This document shows positions 27,224-38,135 of a stretch of DNA of 41,508 bases, in pieces. Position numbers and translations under genes: made by a program. Position 1 is the stretch's first letter; every line of letters starts with the position of its first letter. Where the stretch lies: NCBI GenBank assembly GCA_946480925.1, contig CAMLLU010000049.1, positions 1 to 41,508 of the forward strand, written 5' to 3'. The DNA is from an uncultured Rivibacter sp. GTDB lineage: Bacteria > Pseudomonadota > Gammaproteobacteria > Burkholderiales > Burkholderiaceae. The notes under the pieces are model-generated. The model was not told the DNA's origin and made no database searches. It saw only the letters and a program-made list of their open reading frames with translations.

Positions 27224-28921
27224 ATGGACGATCATTCCTGCGTCGCCTCGCCGTCGGTCGCTCTGCAATCGCCGCTGTGCAGCGGTTTGCCCGCTGCCCT
27301 TGTGCAGGGCGTGCATGAAGCGCTGGCGGGCAGCCTCTCGATGGCCGATCGCGGTGAGCTGCAGCGCCTGAGCGGCTGGCTCGCCCAGCGACACCAGACT
27401 CTGGCCGATGCGCTCGCCGCCGCGCTGGAGCCGGCTGCGCAGCCGCCACGGCGGGCTGCGAGCGGGCTCGCCCCGGTGCTTGCGCTGGTGGACGACCGGC
27501 AGGTCGAGCTCGACATCGAAGTGATGCGTGTTGCACAGCGCATGCGCGACGCAGCCGAGTGGGAGGTGCGCGAGCATGAAGCACTGCTGGCTTCGTTGCC
27601 GCACAGGCAGCGCGGCCACGACGCATTGGCTCCATTGGCCTGCGTGAAGGCGCTGGTGCGCGCCTTCGAGCAACTGGGCCTCGACCACCAAGACATGCTG
27701 CGGCTGCTGCGCAGCGCGAGTGCCGCGTTGGCCGCCTGGTTCCACGAACACCATGCCGAGCAGGCACGCCGCCTGCGCGAACACGGTGCCCGGCCGGGGC
27801 CCTTCACCGTGGTGGTGGGCGGCAAGGCGGCTGCCGCGCCCGCTCCGCGTGAAGGCGCCGCTGCGCCCGCAATGCACGCGCCGCTGCCTGCGGCTCTCAG
27901 GGCCGCCCACGGCGCCGCGCCGGTGGGCCTGGGGCTGCTGCTGCAATGCCTGCAGACGCGGCCCACGGCCGATTCACCTGCAGCGCCGAGCAACGCGCTG
28001 CCGGCCGCTTCGCAAGCCGCGCTGATCGAACGGTTGCAGGGCCTGCTGCAGGCTCCAGGCGAGTCGCAGGCGGACGACGAAGCGCCGGTGCCGCAATCGG
28101 CACACAGCCGCGACCTTGCACCGGCAGCATCCGCCGCCGTGCTCTTGCCGCCGCTGCACGTTCCGCAAGCCCAGCAGGAGAGCCTGCCTGCCAACTTCCG
28201 TGAATCGGTGCAGCGCCGCAAGCTGGAGGCGATCCTGCGGCGCCAGATCCGCGCGCAGCTGCGCGACGCCGACGTGAAGGCGGGCCTGCGCAGCTTCCTG
28301 CTCGAGCCGTGGGTGCATGCGCTCACCGAAACGCTGCTGCACCATGGCCCCGACTCGCCCGTGACACGCCGCATCTTCGACTGCAGCGACCAGATCATCG
28401 AGCGCGTGGCGCCGCCGGGCGGGCCGCATGACGGCTCCGCTGCGCCCAAGGCGCCCGACGCACTCGAGTCCTGGCTGGACACCGTGCGCGAGGCGCTGGG
28501 GCTCACGCTGTTGCCTCCCGAGCGGGTGCAGGCCTTGGCCACGCTGCTGGTCGACTTGCTGCCCCACGCGGCACCCGCGAACCTCCCGAGCGCTACGTCG
28601 CAGGCCGACAGCGCCGACTGTGCCGACTGCGCCGACACCTGCACCGCAACCGAGCCGGACTGGATCGACACCCTTGAGCCGGGGCAATGGCTGCTGCTGC
28701 AGATCGAATCGCAATGGGCTGCGGCCGAACTGCTGTGGCACAGCGCCAACCGGCAGTTCTTCCTGTTCGGCAGCCGGCACGCCGGCCGCACGCATTCGAT
28801 CAGCCGTCGCACGCTGCTGCAGATGCGTGCGGACGCGCGCATCGAATGGCTCGACGAAGCCCCCGCAGGCAGCCGGCCGATGGAGCCGCAGTTGCGCCTG
28901 CCTCGCCGGCAAAGCGCCTGA
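27224..28921 (+). CDS. DUF1631 family protein
   Basis: A 565-residue protein of the DUF1631 family, found mainly in beta- and gammaproteobacteria and of unknown role. Matching regions include the N-terminal ALVDDRQVELDIEVMRVAQR with DAAEWEVREHEALLASL, a middle FLLEPWVHALTETLLHHGP segment, and the C-terminal module ending FLFGSRHAGRTHSISRRTLL, which resembles a PilZ-like small beta module. It is shorter than the ~700-750 residues I associate with the family. An unusual ADCADCADTC stretch comes from a 9-bp repeat (28613-28639). ATG 27224 has no clear Shine-Dalgarno. It stands alone between two hairpins. The PilZ-like resemblance is weak and only suggestive of c-di-GMP. Confidence 0.75.
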   Translation: MDDHSCVASPSVALQSPLCSGLPAALVQGVHEALAGSLSMADRGELQRLSGWLAQRHQTLADALAAALEPAAQPPRRAASGLAPVLALVDDRQVELDIEVMRVAQRMRDAAEWEVREHEALLASLPHRQRGHDALAPLACVKALVRAFEQLGLDHQDMLRLLRSASAALAAWFHEHHAEQARRLREHGARPGPFTVVVGGKAAAAPAPREGAAAPAMHAPLPAALRAAHGAAPVGLGLLLQCLQTRPTADSPAAPSNALPAASQAALIERLQGLLQAPGESQADDEAPVPQSAHSRDLAPAASAAVLLPPLHVPQAQQESLPANFRESVQRRKLEAILRRQIRAQLRDADVKAGLRSFLLEPWVHALTETLLHHGPDSPVTRRIFDCSDQIIERVAPPGGPHDGSAAPKAPDALESWLDTVREALGLTLLPPERVQALATLLVDLLPHAAPANLPSATSQADSADCADCADTCTATEPDWIDTLEPGQWLLLQIESQWAAAELLWHSANRQFFLFGSRHAGRTHSISRRTLLQMRADARIEWLDEAPAGSRPMEPQLRLPRRQSA

Positions 28922-28933
28922 ACGCCGCGCCCG

Positions 28934-28954
28934 GCGCCGGTACCGTGCCGGCGC
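28934..28954. terminator. GC-rich hairpin between convergent genes, possible two-way terminator
   Basis: GCGCCGG (28934-28940) and CCGGCGC (28948-28954) form a 7-bp stem around TACCGTG. The hairpin fills the 36-base gap between the DUF1631 stop and the stop of the convergent binding-protein gene. It lacks a T-run on either side, so intrinsic termination is not certain. Confidence 0.45.
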
Positions 28955-28957
28955 GGT

Positions 28958-30172
28958 TTACTTCACGATGCGGCCGCGGGCGCCGATCATCGCGAAGTTC
29001 ACGTAGCGCGAACCGCCACGGCCAGCCTCGGTGAAGTCGAGGTGATAGCCGCCGAGGTCGAAGTTGGCCAAGCCTTGCAGTGTGGTCGCCACGGCCTCGG
29101 GCGTCATGCGTGGCGTCTTCTCCAGGGCGCGCACCAGCGTCTTCGCCGCGATGAACCCTTCGATCGAACGCGTGGAGAGGTCGGGGTTGTCTGCCTTGGC
29201 CTGCAGCGCCAGGTACTCGCGCACCAGCGGCACCTTCTCGTCCGAAGGCAGCGGCAGCACGACCGAGAACGCATAGCCCGCCGACTGCTCGGGCCCGAGC
29301 TTCTTGAGCAGCACTTCGGGGTCGATGATCGACATGCCGTAGATCGTGGTGGAGCGTCGGGTGCCGAACGCCTTGACGAACTCGACGGCCGCCGCCGTCG
29401 TGGCCCCCAGGAAGATGGCCTGGGGTTCCGCCTTCTGCATGGCTTCCACGGCGGCCTGCACGTTGGTGGTGTTGCGCTCGTAGCCGGCCTGCGCCACCAG
29501 CTTGATGCCATATTGCTTCGCCGCATCCGCCGCGCCGGCCAGCACGTCCTTGCCCAACCCGTCGTCCTGGTAGACCAGGCCGACGCGCGTCATGCCCAGC
29601 TGCGACAGCTGGTTGAACAGGCGGTGCACCTCGTCGCGGTAGCTGGCCTTCACCACCAGCATGCCGCTGGTGCGCGCCACCGAAGCGGCGCCGGAGATGG
29701 CGCCGATCATCGAGACGTGCTGGCGATCCAGCACGCCATCCTTGCCCACCGCCTCGAGGTTGCTCGTGCCCACCGTGCCGATCAATGCGACGGGTGACTC
29801 CTGCGCGACGATCTCCTTGATCAGGCGCACGGTTTCATCGGGCTTTTGCGCATCGTCGCGCGTGACCAGCTTGATGCGCTGCCCCTTGATGCCCCCGCGC
29901 GCGTTGACCGCGTCGATGTAGAGCTTCACACCCGCGTGGATGGCTCGGCCGGTCACGGCCTGCGGCCCGCTGAAGGGCGCGACCTGGCCGACCACGATGT
30001 CGGCCCAGGCCGCCGAAGTGACGGCGCAGCAGGCGGCCAGGGCCAGCAGGGGCTTGGCGAGCCGGTGGGCGAGCGTGGGGCGGGATTTGCGGGAAGGGAT
30101 GTCGGTCATGGCAATGGGGCTCTGGATGCCGGTTTCGGGGGCGGACGCTCCACGCGGCTTCGAGCTCGCCAT
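28958..30172 (-). CDS. Branched-chain amino-acid-type ABC transporter substrate-binding protein
   Basis: A periplasmic binding protein of the Leu/Ile/Val class (type I fold, Peripla_BP_6). The mature chain begins DIVVGQVAPFSGPQAVTGR, with GGIKGQRIKLVTRDDAQKP, ALIGTVGTSNLEAV and RVGLVYQDDGLGKDV all typical. The signal peptide ends VTSAAWA. ATG 30172 has GGAG 6 bases upstream and gives 404 residues with a long leader; Met22 (30109) gives a more ordinary signal peptide and 383 residues, but has no Shine-Dalgarno. No permease or ATPase genes of the transporter lie in the window, so it is an orphan that must use another transporter or act as a sensor partner. Ligand unknown. Confidence 0.88.
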   Translation of the reverse strand: MASSKPRGASAPETGIQSPIAMTDIPSRKSRPTLAHRLAKPLLALAACCAVTSAAWADIVVGQVAPFSGPQAVTGRAIHAGVKLYIDAVNARGGIKGQRIKLVTRDDAQKPDETVRLIKEIVAQESPVALIGTVGTSNLEAVGKDGVLDRQHVSMIGAISGAASVARTSGMLVVKASYRDEVHRLFNQLSQLGMTRVGLVYQDDGLGKDVLAGAADAAKQYGIKLVAQAGYERNTTNVQAAVEAMQKAEPQAIFLGATTAAAVEFVKAFGTRRSTTIYGMSIIDPEVLLKKLGPEQSAGYAFSVVLPLPSDEKVPLVREYLALQAKADNPDLSTRSIEGFIAAKTLVRALEKTPRMTPEAVATTLQGLANFDLGGYHLDFTEAGRGGSRYVNFAMIGARGRIVK

Positions 30173-30334
30173 GAATCACTCCGCAGGCGCCGCGGTCTGC
30201 ACGTGGCAGGGGATGAGCCGGGCGCTTCGGTGACGTAGTGTTTGCAGTCGTGCCGAGGCTGTCATGGCCGAGTCGTGACGGTTCGCTGTCGCGGCCCAGA
30301 TGGAGCGCCGGCAATGGGGCAGAACGTGCAATAC

Positions 30335-30356
30335 AGCCGATCCGGCCGATCCGGCT
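30335..30356 (-). terminator. Bulged stem-loop after the membrane-protein gene, possible terminator
   Basis: On the minus strand AGCCGGATC pairs with GATCGGCT, with one bulged G and a short GC loop, starting 9 bases past the stop at 30365. The stretch also contains CCGATCCGG twice in direct order. No T-run follows, so termination is only a suggestion. Confidence 0.35.
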
Positions 30357-30364
30357 GCGCCGTG

Positions 30365-31030
30365 TCAGCGCAGCGCCCAGCGCACCCGGTCGCCGGCCCA
30401 CCGGGCCGCGGCCAGGCCGACGACCGCCGCCATGGCCCAGCCCAGCACGCGCGAGGCAGCGAGTTCGCCTTCGCGCGCCGCCCCCATGAAAAACAGCACG
30501 AATGCCAGCACATGCAGCAGGTTGCGCTGCAGCTTCACCCACCGCGCTTCGGAGCGTGAAAACCAGGCGATGCCCACGTCGACGCACCACCAGGCCACGA
30601 ACACGGTGTCCAGCACCGGTGCGCTGACGCGCGGCGTGTGCAGGATGCGCCGCCAGTCGTTGCCGAACATCACCGAGACGGCCCAGTAGAAATGCACCGC
30701 GAAGGCGACCAGCGCCACGGTCCAGAACGCGAGCCAGTAGCGCGCGGCACGCCCCGACGTGTCGCGAAAGAGCACCAGCGCCAGCGCCGGGGTCACCAGC
30801 ACCAAGGCGGCCCAGGCCGTGAAGAAGGTGCGGTGCAGGTCGTGCCGCTGCTGCGTGCGCACGTCCGGCGCGAGCCCGGGGGCCGCGGCCAGAGAAAAAA
30901 GCTCGGCGTCGCGCGTGAACCAGGCGGCGGCAAAGGCGCCGCCCAGCGCCAGCAGCAGCGCCAGCAGCGCGGCGGTCATGGCGCGGAGGTCGGGCGGGGG
31001 AGTCTCGGAAGTGCGGAGGAACCGGTTCAT
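30365..31030 (-). CDS. Hypothetical inner-membrane protein, about six transmembrane helices
   Basis: Not recognised. A 221-residue protein with six hydrophobic segments: AMTAALLALLLALGGAFAAA, FFTAWAALVLVTPALALVLF, LAFWTVALVAFAVHFYWAV, DTVFVAWWCVDVGIAWF, LHVLAFVLFFMGAA and WAMAAVVGLAAARW. His residues lie within or near helices (DLHRTFF, FAVHFYW, NLLHVL), the kind of pattern seen in haem- or quinone-linked membrane proteins, though no family is identified. ATG 31030 is used because the GTG at 31051 would overlap the upstream gene. It follows the small anchored coiled-coil gene by 8 bases, so the two form an operon. Confidence 0.75.
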   Translation of the reverse strand: MNRFLRTSETPPPDLRAMTAALLALLLALGGAFAAAWFTRDAELFSLAAAPGLAPDVRTQQRHDLHRTFFTAWAALVLVTPALALVLFRDTSGRAARYWLAFWTVALVAFAVHFYWAVSVMFGNDWRRILHTPRVSAPVLDTVFVAWWCVDVGIAWFSRSEARWVKLQRNLLHVLAFVLFFMGAAREGELAASRVLGWAMAAVVGLAAARWAGDRVRWALR

Positions 31031-31038
31031 CGAACGGG

Positions 31039-31395
31039 CTACCTCATCCACGGGGCGAGCGGCTCGGTGTCGGGGAAGACGGTGTCGTCTCCCCTCGGCT
31101 TCGAGGCTTCTTCGACCAGCACGGCTTCGAGCGCGGCCCGGCGCGCCAGCTGCTCGCGCACTTCACCGGCCGAGCGCGAGCGGGCGCGCTCGACGGCGAG
31201 TTCGGCTTCCAGCAGGCTGAGCTTCTGCCGGGTTTCCTTTTCGTAGCGGATGGCCGTTGCGTGCAACTGCGCGTAGCGGGTCTGCAGCAGCTGCAGCCGC
31301 GTGCCGTACCACCGGCGGGTGAGGCCCCAGGCGGCCAGCGCAGCGATGGCTGCACCGGCGCAGGCAGCGGCGATCAGCGAGGTGGTTGGATTCAT
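31039..31395 (-). CDS. Hypothetical small membrane-anchored coiled-coil protein
   Basis: Not recognised. A 118-residue protein with one N-terminal membrane helix (IAAACAGAAIAALAAWGL), then basic residues and about 60 residues of heptad-like helix (LQTRYAQLHATAIRYEKET, LSLLEAELAVERARSR), then a short acidic and Pro-containing tail ending PWMR. ATG 31395 starts right at the membrane helix; the longer frame to 31515 is Arg/Pro-rich and unlikely. Eight bases separate it from the six-helix membrane-protein gene, so the products may act together. Overall shape resembles division- or envelope-linked bitopic proteins, but no function is assigned. Confidence 0.7.
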   Translation of the reverse strand: MNPTTSLIAAACAGAAIAALAAWGLTRRWYGTRLQLLQTRYAQLHATAIRYEKETRQKLSLLEAELAVERARSRSAGEVREQLARRAALEAVLVEEASKPRGDDTVFPDTEPLAPWMR

Positions 31396-31572
31396 CGTTC
31401 GGCAAGCAAAAGGCAGCCAGCCGGTGGCCCTGGCAGGGCAACGGCAGCGACGGGGTTGTGGGGGGAGCGGGTGAGCCGTCACTCTATGACCTGCGCCGTC
31501 ATGTTGCATGACCAAGACGTGACGCTACCGTGGTCGCAACCTTGGCAGCGACGGGCCCTTGCACGCGGGGGC

Positions 31573-31600
31573 TTGACGGCGTCGACAGTTGGCAGATCAT
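31573..31600 (+). promoter_or_regulatory. Probable promoter for the binding-protein remnant and Cache kinase
   Basis: TTGACG (31573-31578), a 16-bp spacer and GATCAT (31595-31600) lie 54 bases ahead of the ATG at 31655, in a 259-bp gap between divergent genes. The -35 matches five of six consensus bases and the -10 four of six. Confidence 0.45.
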
Positions 31601-31626
31601 GCTTTTCGACCCGGAATTCCCCTGGG

Positions 31627-31644
31627 AGGCGCCGGCCGGCGCCT
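31627..31644 (+). repeat. Perfect 18-bp palindrome touching the Shine-Dalgarno
   Basis: AGGCGCCGGCCGGCGCCT is perfectly self-complementary and ends at the base before the GGAGG at 31645-31649. It lies downstream of the predicted promoter, so the transcript would carry a GC-rich hairpin directly beside the ribosome-binding site, or the DNA could be an operator. No matching site was noticed elsewhere in the window. Confidence 0.6.
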
Positions 31645-31654
31645 GGAGGTGAGC

Positions 31655-32014
31655 ATGGAGCGACTTGCCAGAACGCTGGCAGCTTGCCTGGCGCGGCTGC
31701 TGATGCTCGCGCCTGCCGCGGCGCAGGCGCCGTACCGCATCGTCATCATTTCGAAGCTGGTGGGCATGACGTACTGCGACGCCGTCAAGACCGGCATCGA
31801 CGATGCCGCACGCTTCACCGCGCTCAACCAGACCAGCTGGATCGCCGCGATGAAGCGCCACGTCGATGCAAAGTACCCGGGCCTGCGCGCCGGCCAGCCC
31901 TTCGAGGCGGGCCGCCTGGGCCGCTTCACGCCGCGGGTCGACGGCGTCAGCCTGCAGGTGGCGCTGCCGGTGCTCGTGTTCACACGTGACACCGTGGACC
32001 ACTACAACTTCTGA
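31655..32014 (+). CDS. Small exported protein resembling a truncated sugar-binding protein
   Basis: A 119-residue exported protein with a signal peptide ending APAAAQA. The start is well supported: GGAGGTGA at 31645-31652 lies just ahead of ATG 31655. Residues 27-53 (YRIVIISKLVGMTYCDAVKT and on) look like the first strand and helix of type I sugar-binding periplasmic proteins, and the end (LPVLVFTRDTVDHYNF) looks like their C-terminal strand. The ~200 residues expected between are absent, so it reads as an in-frame collapse of such a protein that has kept a strong ribosome-binding site. The Cache kinase gene begins 24 bases later, so it may be a sensor accessory. The resemblance is my reading and unsearched; it could instead be a small family in its own right. 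Confidence 0.6.
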   Translation: MERLARTLAACLARLLMLAPAAAQAPYRIVIISKLVGMTYCDAVKTGIDDAARFTALNQTSWIAAMKRHVDAKYPGLRAGQPFEAGRLGRFTPRVDGVSLQVALPVLVFTRDTVDHYNF

Positions 32015-32038
32015 GCCGGCGGCCCGGACAACGGCTCC

Positions 32039-34582
<2,544 letters not shown>

Positions 34583-34594
34583 CCCCGCAGCTCT

Positions 34595-36961
34595 TCAGCG
34601 GCGGCTCGCCCGGGTGGCACGGTCGCCGTTGCCCAGCTTGGGGTGGGGGCGCTTGCGGGCCGCCAGCGCCGTGGTGGTGTCGTCCTCGCCGCTGCCGGGG
34701 TTCGGCGGCGGTGCCGGCGTGCCCAGCAAGTCGGCCAGCGAGCGCACTTCACGCGGTTCGCCGCCGGGGTGCGTGTCGGCGGCGCGCACGGCGTCGCCGA
34801 AGTCGATGTCGGTGCGCGCCTCCAGCTGCGCGATGCTCACGTGGTAGCGGCGCACCTGCTCGAAGCTCACCCGCCGCAGCTCGGCGTCGGTCATCGTGGC
34901 TTCAGGCACGTGGTCGATCAGCGGCGACTGGTCGGCGCACAGTGCGGTGGCGCGCAGGCGACCGCCTTCGACGCGCACGATGACCTTCCAGAACTCGCGC
35001 GGCGCCTTGAAGCCGCGCATGCCCGGCATGCCGCGCTCCCAGGGGATGTCGTTGCGGTCGTCGAAGATGGGGCCGGTGAACACGGTGACGTGAGCCTTTT
35101 CTGCCACGGCGTTGTTCAGCACGTAGTCTTCGAGCGCGCGCCAGTGCAACAGCCCGCCTGCATGGTCGCCGGCCTCCGCGTCGGCCTTGCGCGCGCCCAT
35201 GTTGAAGAAGCCGACCTGCGGCGCGCGGTTGGTCACGTGGAAGGTGTCGGCGTTGGCGCGCACCACCACGCCGTCGTCGCCCCACAGCGGGTCTTGCCGG
35301 CGCGTGAGGTGGCCTTGCTGGAACATGCGGTTGCGGTGCGCGTTGCCGCGGCGGTCGAGCGGCTGGCCGTCGCCGTCGAAGGTGGTCTGGCGCTCGAAGA
35401 GGCGCGGCGGTGTCTGCTCCGTTTCGCCGATGCGCCCGTCGGCGAACCAGAGTTCGCTGGCCTCGGCGGCTTCTTCGTCACCGTCGTCGACGTGCGGGTC
35501 GCTGATCGTGCCGGTCTTGCGGTCGTAGTTCTTGGCCAGCCGGCCGTCGATGTTGGTGGCGGTGAAGTAGGCCAGGCGGCGGCGGCCGTTCATCACCACG
35601 CTGAAGTGTTCGTAGGGCAGCTCGTGGCGGCTGCGGCCGGGCGCCGCTTCGCGGTTGATCGCAGCCGCCTCGCGCGCGGCCTCGGTGCGCAGCATCGGCA
35701 GCGAGATCGGGTGGCCTTCGAGAAATGTGGGGTCGTAGCCGGAGCGACTTGCGTAGTCGTCGTCGAGCACCAGTGCCCGCTCGGAGACGGCATCCAGCAC
35801 CGGCGCCAAAGGCTCGCTGCCGAGCGGCACGGTCGTGATGGCGGTAGTCGTCGTGCCGATGGTCGTGGCGGCAGCCGCCAGCCCACCGAGCTGGATGCTC
35901 ACCCGCAGCGGGATCGTCCACGTCGCCACGCCGTCGGCGCTCACGTGGGCACTGGCGGCCGGCGTGTCGAGCGCGCCTGGCGTGGCGATGGGCGCGGCAT
36001 CGGGCTCCAGCCCGAGCGCCAGTGCCTCGGTGATGAAGTCGCGTGCCGGCGAGGCGAGGGTGTTCTTGCGCGTGCTCAGGTCGCCCACGATGGCGCTGAT
36101 GCGGATGCCCTCGTTGACCGTCTTCGCCAGCGGCTGGCCGTCGACGTCCACCAGGTCGCGGTGCGGGCCGCCCCAGTGGTGCAGCGCGATCACCTCCCAG
36201 CGCACGTTGAAGACCGGTGAGCCGGAAGAGCCCGGTTCGGTGTCGGCCACGTAGTGCAGTGCCGTCTTCGCGCGGGCCACCAGCTGGTTCTCGCGCAGCA
36301 CCGCCTCCTTCAGCCGGCCGTCGGGGTGCTGGATGATGTTGGCGTGGTCGCCCAGCGCGTGCTTGTCGCGCGCGCCGGAGATGGGCACGTAGCCATAGGT
36401 GCCCAGCACGCCGGGGCCGCCGAGCCTCTCGCCGATGGCGACCACGGTGTAGTCGAGGTCGTCCTCGTGGTTGGTCACGAAGCACAGCTGCGGCGCGAGC
36501 GCGAACTGCGTGGTGACCTTGCGCGCCCCGCGGACGTCGCGCTCGAACTCGAATTCGACCACCAGGTCGCGCGCCGCTGCGGCATCGGGCAGCACGTGGT
36601 TGTTGGTGATGAACAGGCGCGGCGACACCATGAAGCCGGTGCCGAAGCCTGCACCCTCCCGCGTGGCCACGCGCGCCACGGCCCGGCCGGCGCGCATGCC
36701 GCGCTCGAGGAACACGTAGTCGACGAAGTCGATCGTCTTGCCCCAGGTCTTTTCTGGGCCGGCGGCCGGCGCCACGCTCGCGGCGTCCACACGGGCCATG
36801 CCCAGGCGCCGCTGCAGCACGGCGGCGCGGCGTGCGAGGTCGGGTTCGGCATCGCCCGGACGGCCATCGGCAATGGCCGTCAACGAGCGGCGGATCAGGT
36901 CCATGCTTTGCCGGATGCGCTCGCGCGCGGCATTGGCGACGTGTGCCGGTGCTGTCGTCAT
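34595..36961 (-). CDS. Trypsin-like serine protease fused to DNA/RNA non-specific endonuclease
   Basis: A 788-residue two-enzyme protein without a signal peptide. ATG 36961 has GGAGG 7 bases upstream. Residues 1-60 are helical; about 95-300 form a V8/trypsin-type protease with His122 (ITNNHVLPD), Asp170 (DLDYTVVAIG) and Ser246 (TEPGSSGSPVF), a complete triad. After a variable Thr/Ala-rich region come residues 450-720, an EndoG/NucA-type nuclease: His551 in QQGHLTRRQDPLWGD, Asn578 in TFHVTNRAPQVGFFNMG, Glu611 in HWRALEDYVLNN. The usual DRGH motif reads QQGH, so its Arg is replaced by Gln. The tail is basic and disordered. Such a chain fits a self-activating toxin or defence effector, or a secreted enzyme exported by an unusual route; neither is shown. 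It stands alone, convergent with the Cache kinase. Confidence 0.85.
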   Translation of the reverse strand: MTTAPAHVANAARERIRQSMDLIRRSLTAIADGRPGDAEPDLARRAAVLQRRLGMARVDAASVAPAAGPEKTWGKTIDFVDYVFLERGMRAGRAVARVATREGAGFGTGFMVSPRLFITNNHVLPDAAAARDLVVEFEFERDVRGARKVTTQFALAPQLCFVTNHEDDLDYTVVAIGERLGGPGVLGTYGYVPISGARDKHALGDHANIIQHPDGRLKEAVLRENQLVARAKTALHYVADTEPGSSGSPVFNVRWEVIALHHWGGPHRDLVDVDGQPLAKTVNEGIRISAIVGDLSTRKNTLASPARDFITEALALGLEPDAAPIATPGALDTPAASAHVSADGVATWTIPLRVSIQLGGLAAAATTIGTTTTAITTVPLGSEPLAPVLDAVSERALVLDDDYASRSGYDPTFLEGHPISLPMLRTEAAREAAAINREAAPGRSRHELPYEHFSVVMNGRRRLAYFTATNIDGRLAKNYDRKTGTISDPHVDDGDEEAAEASELWFADGRIGETEQTPPRLFERQTTFDGDGQPLDRRGNAHRNRMFQQGHLTRRQDPLWGDDGVVVRANADTFHVTNRAPQVGFFNMGARKADAEAGDHAGGLLHWRALEDYVLNNAVAEKAHVTVFTGPIFDDRNDIPWERGMPGMRGFKAPREFWKVIVRVEGGRLRATALCADQSPLIDHVPEATMTDAELRRVSFEQVRRYHVSIAQLEARTDIDFGDAVRAADTHPGGEPREVRSLADLLGTPAPPPNPGSGEDDTTTALAARKRPHPKLGNGDRATRASRR

Positions 36962-37019
36962 GTTCGTTCCTCCCATGGTGGCCGCTTCAGCGTGCCGAGG
37001 TCTCGTGAAGCCGATGTGA

Positions 37020-37042
37020 CCGCAGCAGCCACTTTGCTGCGG
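37020..37042 (-). terminator. Perfect 8-bp stem after the diguanylate cyclase, possible terminator
   Basis: CCGCAGCA (37020-37027) pairs exactly with TGCTGCGG (37035-37042) around a 7-base loop, about 50 bases past the cyclase stop at 37094 and 58 bases ahead of the protease-nuclease ATG. No T-run follows on the minus strand. It would separate the two minus-strand genes. Confidence 0.45.
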
Positions 37043-37093
37043 AAGGCGCACGGGCGATATCCCATCGTTGAAGGAACGCGCCCTTGCCGGCCT

Positions 37094-38059
37094 TCAGGCC
37101 AGGCCCCGCCGGGCCTGCTTGCGCTCGTACATCCGGGCGTCCGCTTCGCGCAGCCATTGCTCGATGCCGCCGTCGCCTTGCGGGTCGATCAGCACGGCGC
37201 CCCCCGAGAAGCGCAGCATGGGCTCGCCGGGGCGCGCGGCGTTGCGCTCGTCCACCATCTCCTGCAGGCGTTGCTGCACGGACTCGGCCGCTTCCGGCGA
37301 ATAGGTCATCAGCACGACGAACTCGTCGCCGCCCAACCTTGCCAGCACGTCGGAGGCACGGAAGGCCTGGCGCAGCACGGCGGCGAAGCCGCGGATCAGC
37401 TCGTCGCCGGCGGCATGGCCCAGGCGGTCGTTCACGGCCTTGAGCCCGTCGAGGTCGAAGTACAGCAGGCAGGCCGGACGGCCCGCGCGGCGGCACATCG
37501 CCAGCGCCTGCTGCGCCAACGCGAGGAAGCCGCGGCGGTTCGACAGGCCGGTCAGCTCGTCGGTGGTGGCCAGCTGCAGCGCGGCCATCTCCTGCTCGGC
37601 CATGCCGGCCAGGTCCTTGAGCAGGTCGTGGTCTTCAGCCGAAAGCGAGCGTGGTGTGCGGTCGAGCAGGCACAGGGTGCCGATCTTGCTGCCGTCGGGC
37701 GCCTTGAGCGGAAAGCCCGCGTAAAAACGGATGTTCGGTGCCTGCTCGACCAGCGGGTTGCCCTGGAAGCGTTCGTCGGCCGTGGCGTCGGGCACTTCCA
37801 TGACCCCGTCGCCCAGGATGGCGTGCCCGCAGAAGGACACGTCCCTCGGCGTTTCTTCCACCTCCAGGCCGGGGTGCGACTTGAACCATTGCCGGTCTTC
37901 GTCGACCAGCGAAATGGTCGCCATCGGCACGCCGAACAGGCGCCGCGCCAGCCGCGTGATGCGCTCGAAGCGTTCCTCGGCCGGGGTGTCCAGGATGTCC
38001 AGCGCACGCAGCGCAGCCAGCCGGGTCGCTTCGTCTTCGGGTCGTGATGGAGGTTTCAT
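37094..38059 (-). CDS. GAF-GGDEF diguanylate cyclase
   Basis: A 321-residue cytoplasmic protein making cyclic di-GMP. The N-terminal GAF domain (about 10-155) begins [20 protein letters not shown] and has [16 protein letters not shown] and [19 protein letters not shown], typical of GAF-GGDEF proteins. The GGDEF domain (about 163-315) has [23 protein letters not shown], and the active site GGDEF at 243-247. RASD (234-237), five residues ahead, is the inhibitory I-site, so product feedback is expected. ATG 38059 gives the usual family start; ATG 38128, with GAGG 5 bases upstream, would add 23 residues and is possible. It lies downstream of the copper chaperone gene on the same strand and could be read from its copper promoter. 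Confidence 0.92.
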   Translation of the reverse strand: MKPPSRPEDEATRLAALRALDILDTPAEERFERITRLARRLFGVPMATISLVDEDRQWFKSHPGLEVEETPRDVSFCGHAILGDGVMEVPDATADERFQGNPLVEQAPNIRFYAGFPLKAPDGSKIGTLCLLDRTPRSLSAEDHDLLKDLAGMAEQEMAALQLATTDELTGLSNRRGFLALAQQALAMCRRAGRPACLLYFDLDGLKAVNDRLGHAAGDELIRGFAAVLRQAFRASDVLARLGGDEFVVLMTYSPEAAESVQQRLQEMVDERNAARPGEPMLRFSGGAVLIDPQGDGGIEQWLREADARMYERKQARRGLA

Positions 38060-38135
38060 GGGAGCCGGGACCTCCGGCCCATTAAACCCGGCAAGGCCGC
38101 AGGCGTCCAGCCGGGACGCCCGGGTCATGCGTGCC

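Noticed and set aside
34583..34594. Possible terminator between the Cache kinase and the protease-nuclease
   Set aside because: Only 12 bases separate the convergent stops and no inverted repeat is visible there.
36254..38047. 597-residue open frame on the plus strand
   Set aside because: It runs opposite the protease-nuclease and the GGDEF gene, both of which have full motif sets; its composition is shadow-like.
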